A DNA stretch of 58,245 nt from contig CAMEIH010000014.1 of NCBI GenBank assembly GCA_945917985.1, forward strand, positions 1-58,245. Direction: 5' to 3'. Under the pieces are notes generated by a model. It had not been told where the DNA came from and did no database searches. It worked only from the letters and a program-made list of their open reading frames with translations. Below, in pieces: positions 17,084 to 25,989 of the stretch. A program made the position numbers and the translations under genes. Within the stretch, counting starts at the first letter, position 1, and every line of letters starts with the position of its first letter. The DNA is from an uncultured Clostridium sp. GTDB lineage: Bacteria > Bacillota > Clostridia > Lachnospirales > Lachnospiraceae.

Positions 17084-18142
17084 TTACGCCTTCACTGCCC
17101 AGCGCATCTTGGTAGAGCGGGCTCTCGGATTTCTCGCACACTCCTTTGCCGAAGGGCGGATCACATCCGTTGCCACTTCACTGTAAATGCCGGTCTTCTG
17201 CATTTCTTTTAATGCCTTTTTCACCATACGATCTTCCCCGGAATGAAAGGTAAGAATGGCAATCCTGCCTCCCGGTGCCATACACGAAGGGAGCTTTTGC
17301 AGAAAGGCATCCAGCACCTCAAATTCGCTGTTCACATCGATCCTGAGCGCCTGAAAGACTCTGGCGCAGGACTTCTTTATCGCATCCTTTCTCTCCTTTT
17401 CAGGAAGAAAGGAAAGTGCTTCGCTGATAGCCTCTGCCAGTTGAGCGGTTGTTTCAATCGCCTGATTTTTTTTGAACCTCAAGCTGATGGTCCGCGCGAT
17501 CTGCGCTGCATAAGGTTCATCGGAATTATCGCGGAACATCCATTCCAGCTCCTCCCTGGAGCTCTCCTTCAGTCTCTGTGAGGCAGGAATTCCCGCCTCC
17601 GGATTCAGGCGAAGATCTAAGGGGCCTTCGTTTTTGTAAGAAAAACCGCGCGCCGGATTGTCAATCTGCATGGAGGATACTCCAAGATCCGCGAGCAGAA
17701 AATCAAAAGGTCCGTATTTTTCTGCCACCTGATCAATATTCGCAAAATTCTCGTGGATCACGGTTAAGATATCCTCTCCGTAACCAAGATCATTTAACCT
17801 TTTCTTTGATTTTACGATCTCGATGGGATCGACATCAAGGGCATACAAATGGCCCTGTCCGTCGAGACACTGCAGCATTTTTTCACTGTGACCGCCATAT
17901 CCGAAGGTAGCATCCAGCCCTTTTTGTCCCGGCTTTATCTGTAAGAAATCAAGAATTTCGCGGACGCAGATGGAAAGATGCATCCCGGCAGGCGTGCTGC
18001 CCTTTGCAATCACCTTTGCTATGGTGTCCCGGTATTTTTCAGGGTCCAGTTCCTTATATTTTTCACTGTATTTTCTGGGATGCGTCCCCTTATAACGCAC
18101 CCGGCGCTTGTGGGGCTGTTCCCCTTTTTTCTGATTTTCCAT
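17084..18142 (-). CDS. rsmH: RsmH-family 16S rRNA (cytosine-N4)-methyltransferase
   Basis: The protein uses SAM to methylate N4 of C1402 in 16S rRNA in family members. SAM motif LDATFGYGGHSEKML, then LADLGVSSMQIDNPARGFSY, and the C-terminal PSAKECARNPRARSTKMRWA are all recognisable. A basic extension of about 50 residues precedes the domain, and the usual FHSLEDR motif reads FHSGEDR. It is outside any division (dcw) cluster, so it may be a second, divergent copy. A TTG at 18169 overlaps the upstream terminator; ATG 18142 has GGAG six bases before it and is preferred (352 aa). Confidence 0.8.
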   Translation of the reverse strand: MENQKKGEQPHKRRVRYKGTHPRKYSEKYKELDPEKYRDTIAKVIAKGSTPAGMHLSICVREILDFLQIKPGQKGLDATFGYGGHSEKMLQCLDGQGHLYALDVDPIEIVKSKKRLNDLGYGEDILTVIHENFANIDQVAEKYGPFDFLLADLGVSSMQIDNPARGFSYKNEGPLDLRLNPEAGIPASQRLKESSREELEWMFRDNSDEPYAAQIARTISLRFKKNQAIETTAQLAEAISEALSFLPEKERKDAIKKSCARVFQALRIDVNSEFEVLDAFLQKLPSCMAPGGRIAILTFHSGEDRMVKKALKEMQKTGIYSEVATDVIRPSAKECARNPRARSTKMRWAVKA

Positions 18143-18167
18143 TTCTGTCTCCATCTCATACAAAAAC

Positions 18168-18196
18168 AAAACGGAGTGTCAAAGCACTCCGTTTTC
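18168..18196 (-). terminator. Terminator of the CAP-protein gene
   Basis: ACGGAGTG / CACTCCGT with flanking A and T runs forms a hairpin followed on the minus strand by TTTTGTTTTTG. It lies between the CAP-protein stop and the rsmH start, so rsmH needs its own promoter or read-through. Confidence 0.8.
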
Positions 18197-18211
18197 TGCT
18201 TTTTTCTGCAA

Positions 18212-19000
18212 TTAATCCATTACCATTACCCAGATTGATTTCATATTTCCGTTACCGGCATCATACCAAAGGCAGGAACTGCCGCCCTCTGTATACATGG
18301 GATTGATCAACAGATCCCTATGGTAATCCGAAGCATTCCACGCCGCCATGGCCGCATCTGCATCTGCTTGTCCCTTTGCAATGCATTCACCGGAGGTACG
18401 CATGTCGTCATGACTGAAGTCACCTGCACAGTCAAGAGCCCTTTCCCTGGCAACCTCATGAAGCGTTCCATCCAGTTCAAACCCGGGCCTTCCCTGATTT
18501 ACTTTTGAGAACAAAAGCATCGCAGAAGTATCGCTATAATAACCGTAAACTCCGTCTGCAAGCTTATATGCCCTTTCACTGATTTCCTGAGCACAGTCGG
18601 CACACTTCATCACTTTATAATCGCCGCAATCCGTCCACACACCGCGATGATTTCCATCAATCAGACAGGACAATACTCCGGAATCCTCCTGTGGCTTTTC
18701 CGTTTCTGCCGCCCGACTGCTTGTCCCCGGTGTTGCAGTCTCCTGTATCAAATCTGTTTCTGATCGTTCCTGCTCTGAAACCGTTTCCTCAGAAGTCTCT
18801 TCCTCTCCTGTGGGAATGGCTGCTGCCAGAGGTACCTCGCCCTCCTCGATGATAATCATGCCACCATCTGCGCTGCTGTTTGCCATTGCCACTGCCTGGC
18901 CATGATCATCTGCCGTCTCTTCCTTTAAGAAAAACCTGTCGCCAATGATCAGGGAAAAAACCAGAATCAGTCCCAAAGTTCCTATTATACTCTTTTTCAT
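18212..19000 (-). CDS. Secreted CAP-domain (SCP/PR1-like) protein
   Basis: The 262-residue protein begins with a Lys-Lys signal/anchor helix (about 2-22) without an obvious lipobox. An acidic Ser/Thr/Glu-rich linker follows (to about 110), then a Cys-containing segment with CADCAQ, then a C-terminal CAP domain (about 160-262). The CAP domain shows FSHDDM, the GEC in place of GEN, WNASDYHRDLLINP with the second His, and a final WVMVMD strand. CAP proteins act outside the cell; in clostridia their roles range from wall to spore-coat functions and remain unclear. The ATG at 19000 has GGGGAGA upstream and gives a proper signal sequence. Confidence 0.8.
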   Translation of the reverse strand: MKKSIIGTLGLILVFSLIIGDRFFLKEETADDHGQAVAMANSSADGGMIIIEEGEVPLAAAIPTGEEETSEETVSEQERSETDLIQETATPGTSSRAAETEKPQEDSGVLSCLIDGNHRGVWTDCGDYKVMKCADCAQEISERAYKLADGVYGYYSDTSAMLLFSKVNQGRPGFELDGTLHEVARERALDCAGDFSHDDMRTSGECIAKGQADADAAMAAWNASDYHRDLLINPMYTEGGSSCLWYDAGNGNMKSIWVMVMD

Positions 19001-19057
19001 CAGAAGTATCTCCCCATAACATAAGTACACACAACAAGCAACTATATTCTTATACTA

Positions 19058-19615
19058 TTACTTTCTTGCATATTTTTCAAGAGTCTTTACAAGATCTTCC
19101 TGCATCAAAATACTGAGTCTTTCAATAATCTCCTTTGGATCCTCTTTCATATCTTCTTTGATCCAGTTAAGCATAATCCCCACAAAGGCGTACTTATAGA
19201 AATCGGCAATAAATTTCTTATCCTCTTCTTTCACCGGAATCCCTTTCGCCTTTTCATCTATCACATCATATAAAAGTCCATAAGTTACCTTATACAGATA
19301 TAACTCCACCTGCTCCCTGCTGACGGAGTGATATACATTCAAAATGAAAGCTTTGTTTTCCAGCACCATATGAAATATGTTTAAAAATCCCTGTTGCCAG
19401 GTTTCATATGTTTTGTTTCCCTCAAGAGCCCTGTCCGCATCCTCTGCGCAGCTCCACTCCACCAGATCATAAATATCTTTGAAGTGATAATAAAAGGTCA
19501 TACGGTTAATCCCGCAGTCCTCTGTAAGATCGTTGATCGTTATTTTGTTCAGCGGCTTTTTCAGCATAAGATTCTTTAAGGACTTCTCCAAAGCCTTCTT
19601 CGTCATCTGCGACAA
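19058..19615 (-). CDS. TetR/AcrR-family regulator (DhaS-like)
   Basis: The 185-residue protein has an N-terminal TetR helix-turn-helix (LNKITINDLTEDCGINRMTF, then YYHFKDIYDLVEW; about 22-54) and a C-terminal all-helical domain of the TetR_C_8 type. A TTG start is chosen because GGGAGG lies eight bases before it; the first ATG is three codons on. It is divergent from the small gene at 19781 and the ABC exporter, whose promoter region contains a CTGTGG-A-CCACAG palindrome that may be its operator. The likely role is control of the exporter in response to a toxic ligand. Confidence 0.85.
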   Translation of the reverse strand: MSQMTKKALEKSLKNLMLKKPLNKITINDLTEDCGINRMTFYYHFKDIYDLVEWSCAEDADRALEGNKTYETWQQGFLNIFHMVLENKAFILNVYHSVSREQVELYLYKVTYGLLYDVIDEKAKGIPVKEEDKKFIADFYKYAFVGIMLNWIKEDMKEDPKEIIERLSILMQEDLVKTLEKYARK

Positions 19616-19696
19616 ATGTTTCGCCTCCCAAATTTTTCTTTTTATTTTATCATTTTAGCAAAACCTGAATCAAATGTTAAGAATATTTTCTTCTGC

Positions 19697-19744
19697 TCTG
19701 TGGACCACAGAAATATTGAAAAAAAAACCAAAAACCTTTATTAT
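19697..19744 (+). promoter_or_regulatory. Promoter and candidate TetR operator
   Basis: A 15-base palindrome (TCTGTGG-A-CCACAGA, 19697-19711) lies directly before a TTGAAA (19716-19721), 17-base spacer, TATTAT (19739-19744) promoter that faces the small gene and the ABC operon. Its place beside a divergent tetR gene suggests an operator. Confidence 0.5.
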
Positions 19745-19780
19745 ATAAGCTGTATAGAATCAAAAGGAGAACAGAAACGA

Positions 19781-20083
19781 ATGAATTTTGTTTATGAGCC
19801 GGCATTGCTTGAGTATATGCAGAAAAAAGGAAAAAATATCATCGTGGTGGAAGAAATCACAAGCAACAACTCAGACTTTGAAGTCACGGAACTGCATGTA
19901 CATCTCATTGATGAGAAAAGAGCAGAGCATTTCAAATCACAGAAAAGATATCTCGGCGTTAAAACAGAAAAAGGGGAAGTTCTCCTTCCCCCTTTCAGGC
20001 TGAAAATCGATGATACTGTTACTTTCGGATTGAAGTCTTTTCTTGGGATTAAATATGTATCTTATAAAGGGATTCAGAAATAA
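19781..20083 (+). CDS. Hypothetical protein, 100 aa
   Basis: The ATG follows AAAGGAGAA and a good promoter. The product is soluble, beta-rich and basic, with no membrane segment, beginning MNFVYEPALLEYMQKKGKN and ending SFLGIKYVSYKGIQK. The start and end vaguely recall the HesB/IscA-like CC/Se-motif small proteins of clostridia, but no Cys or selenocysteine is present, so this is only a weak suggestion. It lies between the TetR gene and the ABC exporter (177 bases apart) and may be co-regulated with them. I do not recognise the family with confidence. Confidence 0.6.
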   Translation: MNFVYEPALLEYMQKKGKNIIVVEEITSNNSDFEVTELHVHLIDEKRAEHFKSQKRYLGVKTEKGEVLLPPFRLKIDDTVTFGLKSFLGIKYVSYKGIQK

Positions 20084-20260
20084 ATATATCTCACATACGG
20101 TGTACCCGTTACCCTTTATCTAAAAGCAGACACTCTGCCTGTCACAAAAGATAGATTCTTTCAATTTTAACACCTGATTGTTATATCATTCATTTCCAAA
20201 ATGTGCCATACTCTGATTAAGCATGGTTACTATTCATACCATTGTCAGAGGAGAATTGTT

Positions 20261-22027
20261 ATGAAAACATCGAAAATGAAATGGCTCTGGGAAAACATGA
20301 AAGGCTATCACGGAATCTACATCATAGCAATCTTTGGTGCAATTCTGTATAATGTCCTTCAATTAACGATTCCCTATGTCACCCAGCTCTTGATCGATCT
20401 GTTTTTATCCGGCAAACAGGCAGCCGAAAATCTGGCTACCAGAAAGGATTTGTTTTTTGGTCTGATTCTTGCCATGATTGGACTGACCTTTTTCAGAACG
20501 CTCATCGTCTATCTGGATTGTATGGCCTTTGAAAAAGTTTCACAGGCAACCCTCTATAAAATCAGAAACTACCTGTATGACAAGATCCAGCGACAGGATA
20601 TGAAATTTTACAGCACCTATCGAACCGGTGATCTGATGACGAGGCTTACCGGTGACTTAGATGCCGTTCGTCATATGATTGCATGGGTGGTCAGATCAGT
20701 GGTAGAATCTCTTGCGCTTGCTTCCGCCACCATGATCTACTTCTTCTTTATGAACTGGAAGCTGGCACTGTGCATGCTCATGATCGCACCCCTGATCTTT
20801 ATCGTGATTATACTTTTTAAAAGTAATGTAGGACCAAAGCATCGTCTGCTTCGTGAAAAGCTGGCTGTGATGAATACGGCTGCTCAGGAAAACATTTCCG
20901 GGAACCGCGTTGTCAAGGCGTTTGCAAGAGAGCCTTATGAAATTGAGAAATTTAATACCTGCAACATGGATTTTGCACAGACAAACAAAGAAACTGCACT
21001 GACCTGGCTAAACTACTTTCCGTTTGTGGAAACATTAGCCAATCTCATGCCTGTGGTTCTTTTAGCAGTCGGCGGACTTTTTCTGATCCGTGATGAGATT
21101 TCCATGGGTCAGTATGCTGCTTTTTCCGGACTGATCTGGGCTGTTGCAAATCCGATGCGTAACCTTGGAAATATCATGAATGAATTTCAGCGTTTCAATG
21201 CCGCATCTGCCAAGGTCATGGAACTCTATTATTCAGAGCCTGAAATCGTGGACGCACCGGATGCAATTGAAATCACCGGCCGCCTACAGGGTAAAATCGA
21301 ATTTCGCGATGTCAGCTTTTGCTATGAAGATTCCGACATCCCGGTACTGCACAATATATCCTTTACTGCAAATCCCGGTGAGACCATTGCGATCATGGGC
21401 GAAACCGGCTGCGGCAAAACTTCTCTGATTCATCTGATTCCGAGATTCTATGAACCCACAGAGGGAGAGATCCTCATAGATGATGTAGATATCAGAAAAT
21501 ACAAAAAACAAGAGCTGCGTAAAAGCATCGGCCTCGCAACTCAGGATGTACTGCTTTATTCCGATACCATTGATGGCAATATCGCCTATGGAAATGCCAG
21601 TCTGTCTCTGGAGGATGTCCGCAAATATGCAAAATACTCTGCCGCTGATGATTTTATCTCTAAAATGCCCGAGGGCTACGATACCATTGTCGGCGAGCGT
21701 GGCGTAGGGCTTTCCGGCGGCCAGAAACAGCGTATTTCTCTGGCCAGAGCACTGGCAGTCAAGCCATCCATTCTGATTCTGGATGACACCACCTCTGCCG
21801 TGGATCTGGAAACCGAAAAGATCATCCAGAATGAATTAAATTGCCTTGATTTTGCCTGTACAAAGCTGATCATCGCACAAAGAATTTCTTCTACCAGGAA
21901 CGCTGACAAGATTCTGGTATTGCAGGATGGACATATCATAGAGGCAGGTACTCATGAAGAACTGATTTCCAGAGGCGGCTATTACCACGATGTGGTAATG
22001 CTTCAGACCGGAGAGGAGGGACACTGA
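20261..22027 (+). CDS. ABC exporter half, degenerate ATP-site subunit
   Basis: The 588-residue protein has six transmembrane helices (about 20-310) and an ATPase domain: Walker A GETGCGKTS (about 380), signature LSGGQ (about 483), and Walker B LILDDTTSAVD (about 505), where the catalytic Glu is Asp. The switch His is Gln (IIAQRISS, about 539). Together with the next gene this fits heterodimeric multidrug exporters of the BmrCD/LmrCD/TM287-288 type, where this subunit supplies the non-hydrolytic site. The ATG at 20261 has GAGGAGA upstream; an in-frame ATG 60 bases earlier does not. Its stop is two bases before the partner. Confidence 0.9.
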   Translation: MKTSKMKWLWENMKGYHGIYIIAIFGAILYNVLQLTIPYVTQLLIDLFLSGKQAAENLATRKDLFFGLILAMIGLTFFRTLIVYLDCMAFEKVSQATLYKIRNYLYDKIQRQDMKFYSTYRTGDLMTRLTGDLDAVRHMIAWVVRSVVESLALASATMIYFFFMNWKLALCMLMIAPLIFIVIILFKSNVGPKHRLLREKLAVMNTAAQENISGNRVVKAFAREPYEIEKFNTCNMDFAQTNKETALTWLNYFPFVETLANLMPVVLLAVGGLFLIRDEISMGQYAAFSGLIWAVANPMRNLGNIMNEFQRFNAASAKVMELYYSEPEIVDAPDAIEITGRLQGKIEFRDVSFCYEDSDIPVLHNISFTANPGETIAIMGETGCGKTSLIHLIPRFYEPTEGEILIDDVDIRKYKKQELRKSIGLATQDVLLYSDTIDGNIAYGNASLSLEDVRKYAKYSAADDFISKMPEGYDTIVGERGVGLSGGQKQRISLARALAVKPSILILDDTTSAVDLETEKIIQNELNCLDFACTKLIIAQRISSTRNADKILVLQDGHIIEAGTHEELISRGGYYHDVVMLQTGEEGH

Positions 22028-22029
22028 TC

Positions 22030-23811
22030 ATGGCCGGAAGAAATACTTATAAGGAAGACGAAATCCTGGAAACCCCTTTTGACTTTAAGCATTTACTGCG
22101 TGCTTCCGTTTATGTAAAAAAATATGCAAAAAAAATGATATTTGCCCTTTTCTTAAGTGCAATCGGTGCCATCACGGGACTTTTTGCCCCGATCATTACT
22201 CAAAGAGCATTGGATGTGGCAATTCCAAACAAAGATCAGAAGCTTTTGCTTACACTTGTTCTGATCCTTATTGCAAGCTACACAATCAGCATCCTTTTTA
22301 CCACCTTCCGCTCCCGTATCATGACGAAGGTTGGACAGGACATTATTTTTGATATCCGCAAGGATCTGTTCGAGCACCTGCAAAAGCTTTCGTTTCAGTA
22401 TTATGACGACAGACCCCATGGAAAGATTCTGGTTCGTGTTGTCAACTACGTAAACTCTGTTTCCGATATGTTGTCAAACGGTCTGATCAACGTAATCCTG
22501 GAATCACTGAACCTGATCTTTATCATCATTTTTATGTTTTCCGTGGATGTGAAGCTGAGTATTGTAGTACTCTGCGGCGTTCCTGTTCTTGCCGTTTTCA
22601 TGTTCTGGATCAAGAATAAGCAGAGACGTGCATGGCAGAATGTCTCCAACAAAAACTCCAATCTGAATGCTTATCTTCAGGAAAACATTGTAGGTGCCCG
22701 GGTCACACAGATTTTTGCAAGAGAGGATGAAAATGCCGAAATCTTTGAAGGCTTAAGCGACCGTGCAAGAGCTGCCTGGATGGAGGCTGTAAAATACAGT
22801 AACCTTGTGTGGCCGGGAATTGATAACATAGCGGTCGTGATTCGTGCCTGTATTTTCATTTTCGGCCTTATCGTATTTGGGCAAGGACAGGAAACCGTCG
22901 GTACCATTCTGGCCATTTCCTCCTATGCCTCAAGATTCTGGCAGCCGATCATGAATCTCGGTAATATTTTTAACAACTTCATCAATAATATCGCTTATCT
23001 GGAGCGAATCTTTGAGACTATGGACGAACCCATTACCATTGACGACGCCCCGGATGCCAAAGAAATGCCGCCGATCCGCGGTAAAGTTACTTTCGACGAC
23101 GTATCCTTTGGCTATGAAAAGGAACAGACTGTTTTAGATCATGTGAGCTTTACCGTTAATCCCGGTGAAAGCGTAGCTTTAGTTGGCCCCACCGGTGCCG
23201 GTAAAAGTACCATCGTCAACCTGATCTCACGCTTTTACGATGTAAACGGCGGAAGAGTTCTGATCGACGGCGAGGATATTTCCAAAGTAACACTTTCCTC
23301 TCTTCGTTCCCAGATGGGAATCATGATGCAGGACAGCTTCATCTTTTCCGGAACAATTGAAGACAACATTCGCTATGGTAAGCTGGATGCCTCCTTGGAA
23401 GAGATTAAAAAAGCAAGTGAGACTGTTTGCGCCCACGAGTTCATCTCCCATATGCATGATGGTTATCAGACCGAGGTAAAGGAACGCGGCTCCCTCCTTT
23501 CCCAGGGGCAGAAACAGCTGATCTCCTTCGCAAGAACGCTGCTTTCTGACCCGGCCATCCTGATTCTGGATGAAGCGACCTCAAGCATTGATGTCCAGAC
23601 AGAACGTGCCCTGCAAAAAGGATTAAATGCCATGTTAAAGGGACGAACCTCCTTTATCATTGCCCACCGTCTCTCCACCATCAAAAACTGCGACAAGATC
23701 ATGTATATCGATCATGGCGGAATCGTGGAATGCGGTACCCATGAGGAGCTGATGAAAAAACGAGGCAGCTACTATCATCTCTATACCGCCCAAATGCAGG
23801 ATGTTTCCTAA
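22030..23811 (+). CDS. ABC exporter half, catalytic subunit
   Basis: The 593-residue partner has six helices (about 30-320) and an ATPase with Walker A GPTGAGKST (about 387), Walker B LILDEATSSID with the catalytic Glu (about 511) and a normal switch His (IIAHRLST, about 545). Its signature is altered to LSQGQ. Site 2 (this Walker A/B plus the LSGGQ of the first subunit) is therefore consensus, and site 1 is degenerate in all three motifs. Such pairs export drugs, peptides or lipids from the inner leaflet. A bidirectional terminator follows 22 bases after the stop. Confidence 0.92.
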   Translation: MAGRNTYKEDEILETPFDFKHLLRASVYVKKYAKKMIFALFLSAIGAITGLFAPIITQRALDVAIPNKDQKLLLTLVLILIASYTISILFTTFRSRIMTKVGQDIIFDIRKDLFEHLQKLSFQYYDDRPHGKILVRVVNYVNSVSDMLSNGLINVILESLNLIFIIIFMFSVDVKLSIVVLCGVPVLAVFMFWIKNKQRRAWQNVSNKNSNLNAYLQENIVGARVTQIFAREDENAEIFEGLSDRARAAWMEAVKYSNLVWPGIDNIAVVIRACIFIFGLIVFGQGQETVGTILAISSYASRFWQPIMNLGNIFNNFINNIAYLERIFETMDEPITIDDAPDAKEMPPIRGKVTFDDVSFGYEKEQTVLDHVSFTVNPGESVALVGPTGAGKSTIVNLISRFYDVNGGRVLIDGEDISKVTLSSLRSQMGIMMQDSFIFSGTIEDNIRYGKLDASLEEIKKASETVCAHEFISHMHDGYQTEVKERGSLLSQGQKQLISFARTLLSDPAILILDEATSSIDVQTERALQKGLNAMLKGRTSFIIAHRLSTIKNCDKIMYIDHGGIVECGTHEELMKKRGSYYHLYTAQMQDVS

Positions 23812-23832
23812 TATATATATATGCGCATAAGA

Positions 23833-23869
23833 AGCTGTCGCACTAAGTAATTAGCGCGACAGCTCTTTT
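23833..23869 (+). terminator. Bidirectional terminator
   Basis: AGCTGTCGCACTAA pairs with TTAGCGCGACAGCT (23833-23864) followed by CTTTTA. It ends the ABC operon and abuts the deacetylase remnant on the other strand. Confidence 0.8.
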
Positions 23870-23990
23870 AGTTCTTTATCTGGCGCCCCTCCACATTCAT
23901 GTGATAGCCATCCCTGTAGATCAACTCAGATACCGGCACAAAGGTATATCCCTTCTTCTTCAATTTCGTGATCAATGTATCAAGCGCCTG
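23868..23990 (-). pseudogene. Polysaccharide deacetylase C-terminal remnant
   Basis: The minus strand encodes QALDTLITKLKKKGYTF followed by VPVSELIYRDGYHMNVEG and the native end RQIKN-stop. It is nearly identical to the last 40 codons of the interrupted deacetylase gene at 36254. No start or upstream part is attached; beyond 23990 the sequence turns AT-rich. It is one of two partial copies flanking the inserted 24.0-26.0 kb segment. Confidence 0.85.
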
Positions 23991-24032
23991 CTTGTAACAA
24001 GGTAGTCGTATAATTACATTTGACTGTTTTCA

Positions 24033-24973
24033 TCAATTTATTGAAACGTTTTTATTTATCATTCCATTAAATCGATGTATTTCTATATCATTTACCATTT
24101 CAGACTGTATTCTTAGACTATCCTTCTCAACTAAAATGGTGCCATCATCATTCACTGTACATTTTTTTAGAATCCAATTATCATTTGTCCTACTTACTAT
24201 AATATATTCACTTTCGTTCATAATAACGATTTCTGCGGTTGTTCTATTTGAATAGCTATTATAGCCTTTATAATATACTCCAAAAGTTACAAAAACAAAA
24301 ATTGTCACTGGGCACAAAGCTAAAACTGTTTTTTTTAATCCATGACTTTCTTTATTATTTTCTGATTCACTATAAGATTGTTTTTTCATATATTCTATAC
24401 TATTTGCAACCAATTTTACGGTTCCGCTAAGTGCCATTAACGTTTCCCATACACTATAAAACAAAAGCCATAATACTACAGAAAATATTAATGTCTGTAA
24501 TGCCACTTTATTCCAATTTACTAAAAAATATTCCACTGCTAAGTCCAATGAGAATATTACAGATAAGTAAATAACAATAATGAAAACCAACAATATCGGT
24601 AGCATCAATATTAATAGAAATCTTCCAAAAAATCTGCTATTCACGAAAAGTATGTCATATATTAATGCTATCAACACACAGGCCAAAATACTAAATGCTG
24701 CTCTAAAAAATTCCCATAATATTCCTTGATAGTTAACTTCATTACCAACCATATCAAAAAAGAACCTATTGTAGAGAAAATTACTATTTTGGAATCTTTT
24801 TTCCAAATTTTTTTCATCATTTTATTTATTTTCTCAAAAGGTTTCCCTTTTTTATCAGATTGCATTTTTGCTTTTCTCTTGCCATTCCTCACTTTACCAT
24901 TTTCTTCTTTTTTTATTACACATTCATTATTCTGATTGTTTTTCTTTCCTATGTACTTATTTCTTTTCTTCAT
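24033..24973 (-). pseudogene. Lys-rich membrane protein with apparent frameshift
   Basis: The frame starting at 24973 (ATG after AAAGGGGAAA) encodes a Lys/Asn-rich N-terminus and one helix. It then runs out at a stop, while a second frame without its own ribosome site (TTG only) carries on with three or more helices to 24033. The two join cleanly if one T is added in the run of six T on the minus strand (A6 at 24705-24710). The repaired product is 313 residues: basic tail, about five hydrophobic segments and a soluble end. The base composition is very AT-rich compared with the flanks, suggesting transfer. No family is recognised; slippage in the homopolymer, true decay or a sequencing slip are all possible. 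Confidence 0.55.
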
Positions 24974-25116
24974 ATAAATTTCCCCTTTTGTATTAATCAA
25001 TAAATATAACTATTTATATTTATTATCTCACTCATCAGAACGACAAACAACTAAAAATGAAAAAAGTCTCCACTTGCCATTATTCCAATCTATCTTTTCA
25101 GAAACTAATTCAAGAC

Positions 25117-25149
25117 AAAAAGCACACTCAATCTTAATTAAGTGTGCTT
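25117..25149 (-). terminator. Terminator of the VapD-like pair
   Basis: AAGCACACT (25120-25128) pairs with AGTGTGCTT (25141-25149). On the minus strand TTTTTG follows, directly after the VapD-like stop. Confidence 0.75.
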
Positions 25150-25182
25150 CTCCATCCTATACATTATTATCCCATATATTCT

Positions 25183-25524
25183 CTATAATTCTTCAATCAT
25201 CAGTAAGTTTTCGTCCAAATCCATAGCATATTCCTTCAAAGCATCTCTCAAGTCATGCTGTCTCCCAATATTAGTAACATCTATCTTCGTAACGCAGTCA
25301 CTCATCCATGGAAGTTCTGTGATCATATCATCCAGAAGATCAATGATATCTACCTGTGCCAGTTTCTCCTTTGAAACATATCCGGAGCCTTGATGATGCT
25401 CAAATCCATGCCTTTTAAAAAAGTTTTTTAAGACATAATAGGCCTTTCGATAATCAGAAAAATATTTTTCCAGTTTGTGAACGCTCAAATCAAAGTTAAT
25501 GGCTTTCAAGTATTTTCTTTCCAC
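25183..25524 (-). CDS. VapD-like protein (Cas2-fold RNase family)
   Basis: The 113-residue protein resembles VapD: INFDLSVHKLEKYFSDYRKA at the start, then GFEHHQGSGYVSKEK (about 40-54) and a DLLDDMITELPWMSDCVTKI core (about 62-81). VapD proteins have a Cas2-like ferredoxin fold and act as endoribonucleases or toxins in some bacteria. The start is a GTG with GGGGA upstream. The upstream gene encodes a diverged relative, 43 bases away, and both share one terminator. It sits in an AT-rich insertion between deacetylase remnants. Toxin or RNase activity is inferred from the family only. Confidence 0.65.
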   Translation of the reverse strand: MERKYLKAINFDLSVHKLEKYFSDYRKAYYVLKNFFKRHGFEHHQGSGYVSKEKLAQVDIIDLLDDMITELPWMSDCVTKIDVTNIGRQHDLRDALKEYAMDLDENLLMIEEL

Positions 25525-25567
25525 TATTATTCCCCATACATACAGATCACTCGATTTTTACTATATC

Positions 25568-25906
25568 CTATACACCCATAGCTTTTTTCCGTGTATAATG
25601 CTTTAATAAATCTTCTGTAACAAAATCATTCGGTGAGTCGGAATCATCACTATCGTAAAGAATCCAAATCATAACATTTCCCATAAACCAATCCTGCTTT
25701 TTTAATGCATTTACTATACTGCAAAATCTTCCAAAATCTCTGTCATCTCCATTGTCTTTATAGATAACTGAGCCGGCATGATTTTTTTCTCCTTCAAAGT
25801 TCCATTTTTTAAACAATTTATCTATAGCAGCATATATTGCCACTAATCTATATTTTCTTTCCCTGATAATCTTCTCATCATCCATGCAAATTTCCATTTT
25901 TAACAT
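25568..25906 (-). CDS. Hypothetical protein, possible diverged VapD-like partner
   Basis: This 112-residue acidic protein (start after AAAGGAGC) has the same order of elements as its neighbour: a helix AAIDKLFKKWNFEG, then NHAGSVIYKD where VapD has the QGS-Y string, then a helix and DWFMGNVMIWILYDSDDSDS matching the VapD PW-F-V stretch. This suggests a paralogue with an acidic tail. It could be the antitoxin, a decoy or a second subunit of the downstream protein. I recognise no named family beyond that weak similarity. Confidence 0.5.
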   Translation of the reverse strand: MLKMEICMDDEKIIRERKYRLVAIYAAIDKLFKKWNFEGEKNHAGSVIYKDNGDDRDFGRFCSIVNALKKQDWFMGNVMIWILYDSDDSDSPNDFVTEDLLKHYTRKKAMGV

Positions 25907-25989
25907 AAAAATTTGCTCCTTTCTGATTGGATTCTGTTGATAAAATCATTATACCCAAAGGAACAATATTGTACAATAAATTTTTCAAT

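Noticed and set aside
24033..24806. 257-codon membrane frame as a complete gene
   Set aside because: It starts at a TTG without a ribosome site inside the upstream coding frame; a frameshifted single gene explains both frames better.
25183..25524. Cas2 of a CRISPR system
   Set aside because: The fold family is related, but the QGS and PW strings fit VapD, and no cas1 or array is present.
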